This document shows positions 5,830-12,087 of a DNA stretch of 14,158 bases, piece by piece. The stretch is from Candidatus Tayloriibacteriota bacterium (GTDB lineage: Bacteria; Patescibacteriota; Minisyncoccia; Phycocordibacterales; PALSA-1337). Position 1 is the stretch's first letter. The number at the start of each line of letters is the position of its first letter. The translations under genes were made by a program, and so were the position numbers. Location of the stretch: positions 1-14,158 of the forward strand of contig JAHFMB010000012.1 of the NCBI GenBank assembly GCA_023269245.1, given 5' to 3'. Under the pieces are notes generated by a model. The model was not told where the DNA came from. It worked only from the letters and a program-made list of their open reading frames with translations, and did not search any database.

Positions 5830-7206
5830 TTATTCCAAATCATACCCAACTCCCCTCTCCGGTACCAAGGCCCTTACCACCAGCTCATCATTCAACCTTT
5901 GTGCAAGATGCATCGAGGCTTTCGGTTCTCCCATGACCACGAATACTTTTTTGAGGCGAGGTGTCGCTGTGGCCACAAACTCAACCATATGATCGCTATC
6001 TTTGTGCGCTGAGAACCCATACAACGCTTCGATATGTGCCTTCACTTTAATAGTACGACCATGAATAGTGACTTTCTTGGCACCATCTGCAAGCTGGCGA
6101 CCGACAGAGCCCGTTGTTTGATATCCCACGAGTAATATCGTGTTCTTCGGGTCAGGCAAAAAGTCTTCTTCATGACTGAGAACACGGCCACCAACCGACA
6201 TTCCGGAACCCGCAAGAATAATCTTGGCGCCCTGAAGCCGCTCAATATCACGAGATTCATTTTGAGAAACCGTAAACTGTAAATGAGGAAAATTGAAAAT
6301 ATTATCTCCACTGGAAATCTGCTGCCGTACGTGGTCATTGAAAAGTTTCGTGCTCTCTGCGTATACTTCAGTTGCCTTGATAGCCATAGGTGAATCGACG
6401 AAGACGGGAACTGACGGGATGCGCTTCTTCTCAGCAAGATTATTCAATTCATATAACAACACCTGAGTACGATCTATCGAAAACGCAGGTATGACCAATG
6501 TGCCCCCTCGCGCCAACGTATCATTAACAATTTTTTCAAACTGCTGTGAACGAGTCTCGCGATCTTCATGATTACGATCTCCATAGACACTCTCGGTAAC
6601 CATATAGTCAACTTCTTCTACAGGTTCAGTGTCGCGAAGTAATGGCGCGGGGGAATTGCCCACATCGCCGGTAAACAATACCTTCAGCTCTCCCCCGCTT
6701 GCAGTCTTGATACGAGTCTCGACCATCGCCGACCCCAGGATATGCCCCGCATCCTTGAGAAATATATGCACGTCGTCAGTAATCCGCGCATCCTGATGAT
6801 ATGGGATGGTCTTCCAGAATGGGAATACCGCCTCAACATCTTCGATACCGTACATTGGCAGACTTCCATTTTGCTTTGCTTCGATTGCCAAGATGCCGAC
6901 TGCGTCATTCAACACAAGTTCCGCAAGCTGCCGAGTCTCAGGTGTAGAATAAATCGGTCCTTGATACCCGTCTTTGACGAGCTTCGGGATACGGCCTACA
7001 TGATCAAGATGGGCATGCGTGATGATCAATGCATTAACCGAAGAAATATCATACGCAAACGGTTGCGCATTTTCTTCAAGTGCGAACTTTTCTCCTTGGA
7101 CCATGCCACAGTCGACAAGTATCCGCGACGCTCCTGTATCAAGCATAAAGTTTGCCCCCGTCACTGTCCCAACCCCGCTGTAAAATGTAATTCGAGGCAT
7201 CGTCAT
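5830..7206 (-). CDS. Beta-CASP metallo-beta-lactamase, probable RNA-processing nuclease
   Basis: A 458-residue enzyme of the YSH1/CPSF-like branch (COG1236 type), expected to cut or trim RNA using two zinc ions. Visible zinc motifs are D32, H64-A-H-L-D68-H69, H155 in DAGHILGSA and D181 in FTGDVGNS. The beta-CASP part contains TESVYGDRNHE (204-214), VIPAFSIDRTQ, FVDSPMA and AGSGMSVGGRVLSH. The C-terminal GFSAHKD motif has H401, and HLAQRL near 433 follows. No KH or extra RNA-binding domain is present, and it lacks RNase J-type sequence. The start lies 3 nt after the stop codon of the upstream membrane gene (or 9 nt if ATG 7200 is used), with no Shine-Dalgarno, so the two are cotranscribed and probably translationally coupled. 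Confidence 0.9.
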   Translation of the reverse strand: MTMPRITFYSGVGTVTGANFMLDTGASRILVDCGMVQGEKFALEENAQPFAYDISSVNALIITHAHLDHVGRIPKLVKDGYQGPIYSTPETRQLAELVLNDAVGILAIEAKQNGSLPMYGIEDVEAVFPFWKTIPYHQDARITDDVHIFLKDAGHILGSAMVETRIKTASGGELKVLFTGDVGNSPAPLLRDTEPVEEVDYMVTESVYGDRNHEDRETRSQQFEKIVNDTLARGGTLVIPAFSIDRTQVLLYELNNLAEKKRIPSVPVFVDSPMAIKATEVYAESTKLFNDHVRQQISSGDNIFNFPHLQFTVSQNESRDIERLQGAKIILAGSGMSVGGRVLSHEEDFLPDPKNTILLVGYQTTGSVGRQLADGAKKVTIHGRTIKVKAHIEALYGFSAHKDSDHMVEFVATATPRLKKVFVVMGEPKASMHLAQRLNDELVVRALVPERGVGYDLE

Positions 7207-7209
7207 GTG

Positions 7210-7575
7210 CTATTTCTGTATCACGAAATAGGAGACAAGTGCTGCGCCGGCCACATCAAGCACAATATCTTTTATCGTATCCAAGTAATACATTGTCGTC
7301 CAAAGCGTGTACCCAGTAATACCAAAATAAGCCTCAAACACTTCCCATGCAATGCCGCCAATCAACACAATAAGAACAATCGACCATCGCGCTCTCCAGC
7401 GTCGGGAACCTATCGATGAGGTCAGCGCGCAAAAAAAGAACCCCAACCCGATGCCAGCAAGCAGATGGAGGATGCTATCGAAATAATTCATACTAATATG
7501 CGTCGCTTCAGGACCAAGTGAGTTGCCAGCGAGGACAACAGCAAGAACAACCAGAGCGGAAATATAAGATGGCAT
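7210..7575 (-). CDS. DUF2238/VanZ-like small membrane protein
   Basis: A 121-residue protein with about four hydrophobic segments. Polar residues inside or near the membrane follow the DUF2238/VanZ-like pattern: YFDSILHLLAG (D33, H37), GGIAWEVFEAY (W77, E78, E81) and YLDTIKDIVLDVAGA (D99, D103, D107). The family has no firm function; intramembrane acidic and His residues hint at a buried active or binding site. The ATG is 6 nt after TATACT, so the message is probably leaderless. The nuclease gene follows after 3 nt. An intrinsic terminator belonging to an upstream RNA lies just before its promoter. Confidence 0.65.
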   Translation of the reverse strand: MPSYISALVVLAVVLAGNSLGPEATHISMNYFDSILHLLAGIGLGFFFCALTSSIGSRRWRARWSIVLIVLIGGIAWEVFEAYFGITGYTLWTTMYYLDTIKDIVLDVAGAALVSYFVIQK

Positions 7576-7581
7576 TGGATA

Positions 7582-7587
7582 AGTATA
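7582..7587 (-). promoter_or_regulatory. Putative leaderless promoter of the membrane protein-nuclease operon
   Basis: Read leftward, TATACT (7587-7582; five of six matches) is followed by 6 nt and the ATG at 7575. A TTGATT (7608-7603) with a short 15-nt spacer is the best -35 candidate and lies within the T-rich tail of the preceding terminator. Confidence 0.5.
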
Positions 7588-7600
7588 GCTTTTTTTCTCT

Positions 7601-7631
7601 TAAATCAAAAATCATCTCGCAAGGAGATGAT
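7601..7631 (-). terminator. Rho-independent terminator of the small RNA
   Basis: Read leftward, ATCATCTC (7631-7624), loop CTTGC and GAGATGAT (7618-7611) form a perfect 8-bp hairpin. TTTTTGATTT follows, counting the last paired T. It separates the small RNA from the promoter of the membrane protein-nuclease operon. Confidence 0.7.
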
Positions 7632-7774
7632 CTTTGGGTAGGTCACGAAGTATTGATTAACCTAGAAAAACTAGGTGGGTGCTCTCAAGGTCAGCACCAA
7701 GGTGCAACCTAATGTGAACCGAAGTTCGTCGAGCTCCCGTATAAATTGGTATAGGGTTTAATACTCCGCAACCT
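7601..7774 (-). ncRNA. Candidate independent structured small RNA (about 174 nt)
   Basis: Not recognised as a known family. Read leftward from a predicted +1 at 7774, the first 15 nt (7774-7760) pair completely with 7654-7640: 12 Watson-Crick and 3 G-U pairs. Inside lie a CCC-UAUA/UAUA-C-GGG hairpin (about 7754-7734), a GAAC-UUCG-GUUC hairpin (7727-7716), a GGU-GCAC(CUUG)GUGC-ACC hairpin (about 7709-7689) and ACCUAG-UUUUU-CUAGGU (7676-7660). Eight nucleotides after the terminal stem comes an intrinsic terminator. On the other strand the three wobbles become mismatches and the UUCG loop is lost, which supports leftward transcription. It could also act as a leader of the downstream operon, but that operon has its own -10. 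Confidence 0.6.
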
Positions 7775-7780
7775 GTACAT

Positions 7781-7808
7781 ATTGTATGCCTCCATTGAAA
7801 TAATTCAA
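7781..7808 (-). promoter_or_regulatory. Promoter of the candidate small RNA
   Basis: Read leftward, TTGAAT (7808-7803; four of six), a 16-nt spacer and TACAAT (7786-7781; five of six). With the 6-nt spacing seen elsewhere, the start falls on A7774, exactly the first base of the 15-bp terminal stem. Confidence 0.6.
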
Positions 7809-7818
7809 AGTGGACAAC

Positions 7819-7848
7819 CCGCAACTGTGCAATTGGACACAGTTGCGG
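7819..7848. repeat. 11-bp perfect inverted repeat upstream of the small-RNA promoter
   Basis: CCGCAACTGTG (7819-7829), an 8-nt spacer and CACAGTTGCGG (7838-7848). It is centred about 60 bp upstream of the predicted small-RNA start, a typical activator distance. The inner motif GTTGCGG recurs at 7772-7766 on the minus strand, inside the first bases of the RNA. No T-tract follows on either side, so it is not a simple terminator. An operator or a structured RNA element are both possible. Confidence 0.5.
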
Positions 7849-7890
7849 AGCCGTGGCCGGATGGCCATAATCAGTTACAACATTCGTTTT

Positions 7891-7914
7891 ACAAAAACGA
7901 CAACCGTGTGTCGT
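7891..7914 (-). terminator. Rho-independent terminator of ndk
   Basis: Read leftward, ACGACA (7914-7909), loop CACGGT and TGTCGT (7902-7897) form a 6-bp stem followed by TTTT. It begins 8 nt after the ndk stop codon. An overlapping hairpin TCGTTTT-ACA-AAAACGA (7884-7900, plus strand) would compete with it. Confidence 0.55.
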
Positions 7915-7922
7915 ATCGATGA

Positions 7923-8540
7923 TTAGAGAATACCGCCGAGCTCAAAATCATAGAGAATGGCCTCGTTGAGAAGTTTGTAGTCAAACACTTCGTCTTTTTT
8001 GAACCAATGCGTGATCTCGTCATTCGCTTCTTTCACTGAACCAGATGCGTGAACCAAATTTCTCACTGCCCGGTGGTCATTGTCGCTCATACTATACGAA
8101 TCAAGCACGAAATCACCCCGAATAGTACCCACGTCCGAGGTTAGCGGCTCTGTACCACCAGTCAATTTGCGTACAATCTGAACCGCATGAGCCCCTTGCC
8201 AAACCATCGCAACAATCGGCCCTTTTGTCATGTATTCAATGAGTTTTTTCAGTACAACTGCGGTAACCTCGAGAGGATCATTGGACACTGGGTGTTTCAA
8301 ACCCTTGTCTGTATATGCTTTGATTGATTTGAGACCGGTCTTGACTCGCCATTCAGAATCAAGAGTGTAATGCTTTTCGATTAGTTCGGCAGTTGGAACC
8401 ATCATCTTGATGCCGACCAGTTTGAGTCCAATCTGTTCGTATCGTTTGATTACTTCTGCGATGAGTCCGCGCTGTATGCCATCTGGCTTGATGATAACTA
8501 ACGTGCGTTCAAACTTAGGATGATTTTTCATGAATATCAT
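7923..8540 (-). CDS. ndk: Nucleoside diphosphate kinase with internal insertion
   Basis: Transfers the terminal phosphate between nucleoside triphosphates and diphosphates via a phospho-histidine. Started at ATG 8540 (205 residues), the key residues align with the family: K18 in IIKPDG, Y58, R124, T130, R141 in GTIRGDF, N161 and catalytic H164 in NLVHASGS. Two oddities are visible. About 25 extra residues follow HY58, giving a total length well above the usual 140-150. The Asp of the usual HxSDS motif is Gly167. A TTG at 8567 would add nine residues, but GGAGAAG at 8553-8547, 9 nt before ATG 8540, decides the start. This is the clearest Shine-Dalgarno in the window. The gene diverges from the HD-domain gene. 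Confidence 0.92.
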   Translation of the reverse strand: MIFMKNHPKFERTLVIIKPDGIQRGLIAEVIKRYEQIGLKLVGIKMMVPTAELIEKHYTLDSEWRVKTGLKSIKAYTDKGLKHPVSNDPLEVTAVVLKKLIEYMTKGPIVAMVWQGAHAVQIVRKLTGGTEPLTSDVGTIRGDFVLDSYSMSDNDHRAVRNLVHASGSVKEANDEITHWFKKDEVFDYKLLNEAILYDFELGGIL

Positions 8541-8546
8541 TGTAGG

Positions 8547-8553
8547 CTTCTCC
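8547..8553 (-). promoter_or_regulatory. Shine-Dalgarno sequence of ndk
   Basis: Read leftward, GGAGAAG with 9 nt between GGAG and ATG 8540. It sets the ndk start and stands out because nearly all other genes here lack such a site. It implies a message with a true 5' leader. Confidence 0.6.
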
Positions 8554-8596
8554 GAACCACAGCGCAAGGGACAGGTAGGTATTCACTAGGTACTTC

Positions 8597-8605
8597 TGAT
8601 AGAAT
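8597..8605 (+). promoter_or_regulatory. Extended -10 leaderless promoter of the HD-domain gene
   Basis: TGATAGAAT contains the TGn extension and TAGAAT (8600-8605; five of six). Exactly 6 nt separate it from the ATG at 8612, so the mRNA should begin at the start codon. No good -35 is seen, as is common for extended -10 promoters. Confidence 0.5.
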
Positions 8606-8611
8606 ATCCTC

Positions 8612-9157
8612 ATGACATTACCCACTCGAAGTGAGGCACAACGGTTGTTGGAAGTGCATGTTAAGGATGAATATCAACGTCATCATGCGGATATGGTGGC
8701 GATTGCACTGGCTGGATACGCTCCCCACTTTGGCGAAAACCTTGATCTATGGTTCATCACCGGGCTGCTTCATGATATTGATTTTGAAGAACATCCTGAG
8801 ACTCATCCCAGTCAATCCCTTGTGTGGTTCAAAAAATGGGGCTACCCGGCAGAACTGATTCATGCAGTTGAGGCTCACGCGTACAACTACAACGGCTTCA
8901 CGACTCTTCCACAGACAAAGCTCGCCTCAGCACTGATGGCCTGCGACGAGCTCTGTGGTATTTTCTATGCGTATCAAAAGTTAAATCCTATTCCCTTCAA
9001 AGATATGAAAGCAAGCTCGATTAAAAAACGATTCAATGAAAAGCTATTCGCCGCCAAAATTGATCGTAAAACCATTACACGCGGATGTGAATTATTGGGG
9101 GTGAACCTAGATGATCACATCAGCAACTTAATCCAGTTTTTTGGCGAGTCGGCTTAG
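8612..9157 (+). CDS. HD-domain phosphohydrolase-like protein
   Basis: A 181-residue protein of the HD superfamily, metal-dependent phosphohydrolases that often act on nucleotides. The motif is seen as HH (24-25), H54-D55 in GLLHDIDFEEHPETHP, H84 and H89 in LIHAVEAHAYN, and D112 in ACDELCG. The order H...HD...D is complete, so it is probably active. The substrate cannot be told from sequence. It is transcribed away from ndk and meets map tail to tail, with 13 nt between the stop codons and no clear terminator there. Confidence 0.8.
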   Translation: MTLPTRSEAQRLLEVHVKDEYQRHHADMVAIALAGYAPHFGENLDLWFITGLLHDIDFEEHPETHPSQSLVWFKKWGYPAELIHAVEAHAYNYNGFTTLPQTKLASALMACDELCGIFYAYQKLNPIPFKDMKASSIKKRFNEKLFAAKIDRKTITRGCELLGVNLDDHISNLIQFFGESA

Positions 9158-9170
9158 GAAGCTTAGAACA

Positions 9171-9938
9171 TCAAGCGGTAAGTATCTCTGCGCCGCCCTT
9201 GGTGATAACTACCGTGTGTTCAAAATGGGCACTTGGCCTGCCATCGGCTGTTCGATAGGTGTACCCGTCAGTATCTAACTGTATCTTTTTGGTACCACCG
9301 TTGAACATCGGCTCGATCGCCACAACCATGCCCGGCTTCAAAAGCTCCCCCTTCCCTGGATGGCCAAAGTTCGGTACATACGGATCCTCGTGAACATGGT
9401 AGCCGACGCCATGACCCGCCAATTCTTCGACAATGCCGTACTTATGAGCGACACCTATGCGCTGGATTGCATTGCTGATATCACCGACACGAGCACCGCC
9501 CTTGGCGGCCTTTACACCGGCCATAAGGGCCTCTTTCGTCGCCGCAAGCAATTCACTCAGCTCTTCGGAGACCTTGCCAACAGGCACGGTTATAGCAGCA
9601 TCCGTAATCAATCCTTTATGGATAAGCCCAAGATCAATGCTTACAATATCGCCCTCTGCGAGCACCTTATCTCCCTCGGTTGGAATACCATGAACAATTT
9701 CATCGTTTATTGAAACGCACAGCGTAGCTGGATACGGACGCGATGCTCCATAGGGTTGGTAGTTGAGAAATGCGGGAGTATCTCCGCCTTCACGAATAAG
9801 TTCCGCAGCCCGCGCATCAAGATCAACAACATGAAGTCCGGATTTGACCATCCCCGCCAATTCTTTGAGGATACGGGCATGGCGCTTTCCTCCCTCGCGA
9901 AGTATAGCGATGTCCTGTTTTGTCTTGATAGTGATCAT
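9171..9938 (-). CDS. map: Type I methionine aminopeptidase
   Basis: Removes the initiator methionine from nascent proteins. The 255-residue protein has all five metal ligands of the pita-bread fold: D102, D113, H176 (GHGVGYHVHEDP), E209 (VVAIEPMF) and E240 (HFEHTVV). H83 in DEIVHGIP is the conserved active-site histidine. Length matches E. coli Map (264), with no N-terminal zinc-finger extension. It begins 9 nt after the adk stop, with only a weak AGG before the ATG. The adk-map order is the usual bacterial arrangement, normally behind secY, which is absent here. Confidence 0.95.
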   Translation of the reverse strand: MITIKTKQDIAILREGGKRHARILKELAGMVKSGLHVVDLDARAAELIREGGDTPAFLNYQPYGASRPYPATLCVSINDEIVHGIPTEGDKVLAEGDIVSIDLGLIHKGLITDAAITVPVGKVSEELSELLAATKEALMAGVKAAKGGARVGDISNAIQRIGVAHKYGIVEELAGHGVGYHVHEDPYVPNFGHPGKGELLKPGMVVAIEPMFNGGTKKIQLDTDGYTYRTADGRPSAHFEHTVVITKGGAEILTA

Positions 9939-9947
9939 GGCCTAAAA

Positions 9948-10544
9948 CTACACCAAGCCTAATCTTTTCACAATGTCAGCATGAACTTCCTCTATACTGC
10001 GATTTCCAAATATTTTGATGAAATTGTATGCGGGATTGCCGTCATAATATCCCAACGTCGGTACCACATCCGTCTCATACCACGCCAGTCGTTTTTTGAC
10101 ATCCTCCTCGGTATCATCCACACGCTTTCGAGCCATGAGGCGTCGCGCTGATTCTTCCTCACTAATATCGATATTCACAACCCAGGGCTTGGTAAAACCA
10201 TAAAACCCAAAACAGGAATGAAGAACTCCTGCTTCGTGCATTTTGCGGGGTGTGCCATCAAATATGACATGCTGGTTGCCGACATATTTTTCATCAAGCT
10301 CCTTGACCCACATGTACGTAGAAAGGAATTCGGGCTCCAGCCCGCCAATATCATAAATGTCTTTTGCTTTTTGGGCCGTAGCACTAGTGTCCTGGATGAA
10401 ATCTCTAAACTGCTGCCCAGTCTGAATATATAATGCGTCAATGCCAGGGATCTTTTTTTTGAGCACTTCAATGAGCAATTGAACTTGCGTTCCCTTTCCG
10501 CACCCTGACCTGCCGATAAATATAAAAGCTTGTGGAGTATTCAT
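9948..10544 (-). CDS. adk: Adenylate kinase-like nucleoside monophosphate kinase
   Basis: Expected to interconvert AMP, ADP and ATP. The 198-residue protein has a P-loop GRSGCGKGTQ (12-21), a substrate-site QTGQQFRDF equivalent to the usual TGDMLR, and DGTPRKMHEA where most adenylate kinases have DGFPR. The LID is very short: RLMARKRVDDTEEDVKKRL connects directly, with no zinc-binding cysteines. These changes leave open a different NMP preference, but the gene pairing with map supports Adk. The ATG at 10544 lies 6 nt after TACACT, so the message is probably leaderless. Confidence 0.8.
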   Translation of the reverse strand: MNTPQAFIFIGRSGCGKGTQVQLLIEVLKKKIPGIDALYIQTGQQFRDFIQDTSATAQKAKDIYDIGGLEPEFLSTYMWVKELDEKYVGNQHVIFDGTPRKMHEAGVLHSCFGFYGFTKPWVVNIDISEEESARRLMARKRVDDTEEDVKKRLAWYETDVVPTLGYYDGNPAYNFIKIFGNRSIEEVHADIVKRLGLV

Positions 10545-10550
10545 GGCACC

Positions 10551-10579
10551 AGTGTAGCGTGTACGAAAAACCCCCGCAA
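10551..10579 (-). promoter_or_regulatory. Putative leaderless adk promoter overlapping a terminator
   Basis: Read leftward, TTGCGG (10579-10574), a 17-nt spacer and TACACT (10556-10551) precede the adk ATG by exactly 6 nt. The -35 element and part of the spacer lie in the stem and T-tract of the terminator ending the upstream surface-protein gene. Confidence 0.45.
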
Positions 10580-10588
10580 TAGCGGGGG
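10566..10588 (-). terminator. Rho-independent terminator after the peptidoglycan-binding surface protein
   Basis: Read leftward, CCCCCGC (10588-10582), loop TATT and GCGGGGG (10577-10571) form a perfect 7-bp GC stem followed by TTTTT (10570-10566). It separates the surface-protein unit from adk-map. Bases 10589-10640 show nothing else. Confidence 0.85.
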
Positions 10589-10640
10589 TTTGGTTAGGAT
10601 TGGCGCAGTGTCGACCTGGGCACCGCGTTTGTAAATGAGA

Positions 10641-11906
10641 TTATTGACGTGCCGCATCACGACTACCTGAAACTGACGTGGTGCCACTGGACAAAGGATT
10701 GACCGTGACAGTGACGCTGTCGGATGCCGATTGGCCAGTTCTGCTGCTATTGACCACATAGGTTACCGTCCAGACACATCCTGCCCATTGTGAGCCCAAA
10801 TATGTATCTGACGTACCATGGTCAGTAGTAGCCACCCATGGGCCCTCCCCACACTGTGTCGGGTTATTGGCCTTTGAGTATGATGAGAATGAATCACCAA
10901 ACTTTGACATCCATTCAAAGTGGTTTGTCTCCCCGACATTATAAGCATGGCTCTTCTCGCCGCTGATCAATATCTTTGCAACGGGAAGATACGATACCGG
11001 TGACGGACCAGGATTGACCGGGGTTATGACTGGAACAGCCACTGGACCAGGATTGACCGGCGTCACAAATGTACTCTCCGAACAGGTGAACCCTGTTGGA
11101 CATGTACTCGTGGTTTGGACCGGAGTAACATACGTCGTCGGCGTATACCCTTTGAGGGCAGATCGGACAACGTCAACATTGTAGCCATTGTATTCAGCTA
11201 TGTAATACCACTTGGTCAATTCAAGATCATCAGGCTCTCGATTGTACACATCCTTAAAGATCTGAATGACCTTCTGCTTGGTTGTATACTCTATGCCAGA
11301 GAGAAATTCCTGTCTCATCTGGTCTATCGAACCACTGTAATACTTGAAATAATTCCATCCCGATCCTTGCGTGTCTGGAACGCGACGAAGTAGGGTGACA
11401 AAGAAATTATAGGCCGCATCGCCTTTTTCGGTTGAATTTTCAAGGTGAGTCGAGCTGTTCGCTGTACAAGTAAAGCCTACCGGGCACAGTGTTGTGCTCG
11501 TTTGTTGGCCGACCGGCGTACAGACATATCCCGGAGGGCACTCGTATCTCACGCCTGTAGAATTCCCCTGAGTTCCACACCCATACAGAGAATTGAGTTT
11601 GGCGCGAGTCAAAGGTCCGACATATCCGGTGGTTGGAATACCGTATTTGTTTTGGAACTTGACGACGGCGGCAGCCAAATCTTCATCAAAAACCTTTTCG
11701 ACACCCGACAAGACTCCGTCTTTGATGAGGGCCTGCGTCAGACGTGCAACATGTTCACCTTCGCTTCCGACACCAAAATTTTTGGTGAACGTGTAGCAGA
11801 GGCTGGACCGATCCGATGTTGTCTCGGCCGAGACCAACGCAGGAAGCATTGCCGCGACCGCGAGAGCCATCACCACGAGTGAAATTGGTACAATTAATTT
11901 TTTCAT
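10641..11906 (-). CDS. Secreted peptidoglycan-binding, DUF4214-like surface protein
   Basis: A 421-residue exported protein, probably attached to the cell wall. The ATG at 11906 starts a Sec signal peptide (MKKLIVPISLVVMALAVAAM, cleavage after LVSA, residue 27); the frame is open further up but lies inside the leader. Residues about 44-108 match the peptidoglycan_binding_1 fold (GVGSEGEHVARLTQAL, FQNKYGIPTTGYVGPLTRAKL). Residues about 164-253 resemble DUF4214 (FFVTLLRRVPDTQGSGWNYF, FKDVYNREPDDLELTKWYY). Three CPxGxxC motifs occur at 123-129, 141-147 and 269-275, the last before a Pro-rich linker with two PVNPGP units. A final beta-rich domain (about 308-405) is Ig- or PKD-like. An intrinsic terminator follows. 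Role in wall or cell-contact structures is inferred. Confidence 0.8.
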   Translation of the reverse strand: MKKLIVPISLVVMALAVAAMLPALVSAETTSDRSSLCYTFTKNFGVGSEGEHVARLTQALIKDGVLSGVEKVFDEDLAAAVVKFQNKYGIPTTGYVGPLTRAKLNSLYGCGTQGNSTGVRYECPPGYVCTPVGQQTSTTLCPVGFTCTANSSTHLENSTEKGDAAYNFFVTLLRRVPDTQGSGWNYFKYYSGSIDQMRQEFLSGIEYTTKQKVIQIFKDVYNREPDDLELTKWYYIAEYNGYNVDVVRSALKGYTPTTYVTPVQTTSTCPTGFTCSESTFVTPVNPGPVAVPVITPVNPGPSPVSYLPVAKILISGEKSHAYNVGETNHFEWMSKFGDSFSSYSKANNPTQCGEGPWVATTDHGTSDTYLGSQWAGCVWTVTYVVNSSRTGQSASDSVTVTVNPLSSGTTSVSGSRDAARQ

Positions 11907-11934
11907 AATAATTAAGTAAGTGATAAGCGTCTGA

Positions 11935-11976
11935 TTACCTAACCGATAAGTGCTGCCTGCACTGACGGTAAGGTAA
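11935..11976 (-). other. Long leader hairpin upstream of the surface-protein gene
   Basis: TTACCTAACCG (11935-11945) pairs with CGGTAAGGTAA (11966-11976), 10 of 11 positions. Inside, AGTGC (11949-11953) pairs with GCACT (11959-11963) around a 5-nt loop. In the leftward mRNA it lies 28 nt before the ATG at 11906 and covers the stop codon of the 37-codon leader ORF. No T-tract follows, so it looks like a control or stability element rather than a terminator. Confidence 0.5.
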
Positions 11977-12052
11977 ACGTGACCCACGCCAAGAATGACA
12001 GCGCGAGTAAATACTTAACATCTTCCCCGAACATTGATTTGTGTAATTGCAT
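11939..12052 (-). CDS. Possible 37-residue leader peptide or small exported protein
   Basis: ATG at 12052 to TAG at 11941-11939. The peptide begins MQLHKSMFGEDVKY and then has a hydrophobic stretch LLALSFLAWVTFTLPSVQA ending in ALIG, like a signal peptide with a VQA cleavage site or a single membrane span. It lies wholly in the leader between the promoter near 12129 and the surface-protein ATG at 11906, 32 nt before that start. No Shine-Dalgarno is seen, and a second Met at residue 7 could be the start. It may be a leader peptide, a small membrane protein or chance. Confidence 0.35.
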   Translation of the reverse strand: MQLHKSMFGEDVKYLLALSFLAWVTFTLPSVQAALIG

Positions 12053-12087
12053 ATTGTGTTGATTAAGAACACGGACACTAATAAGAA

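Noticed and set aside
7518..7712. 64-codon plus-strand ORF
   Set aside because: It crosses the membrane-protein start, its promoter and the small-RNA terminator; the sequence is explained by those elements.
7854..7867. TGGCC-GGAT-GGCCA hairpin as part of the small RNA
   Set aside because: It lies upstream of the small-RNA promoter and has no T-tract; a 5-bp stem is weak evidence.
11445..11882. 145-codon plus-strand ORF, and a similar one at 6742-7419
   Set aside because: Both are antisense shadows of well-supported genes (surface protein; nuclease and membrane protein) with no family pattern.
11907..11987. 27-residue extension of the peptidoglycan-binding protein
   Set aside because: MKKLIVPISL at 11906 is a textbook signal-peptide start, and the upstream part runs through the leader hairpin and the end of the leader ORF.
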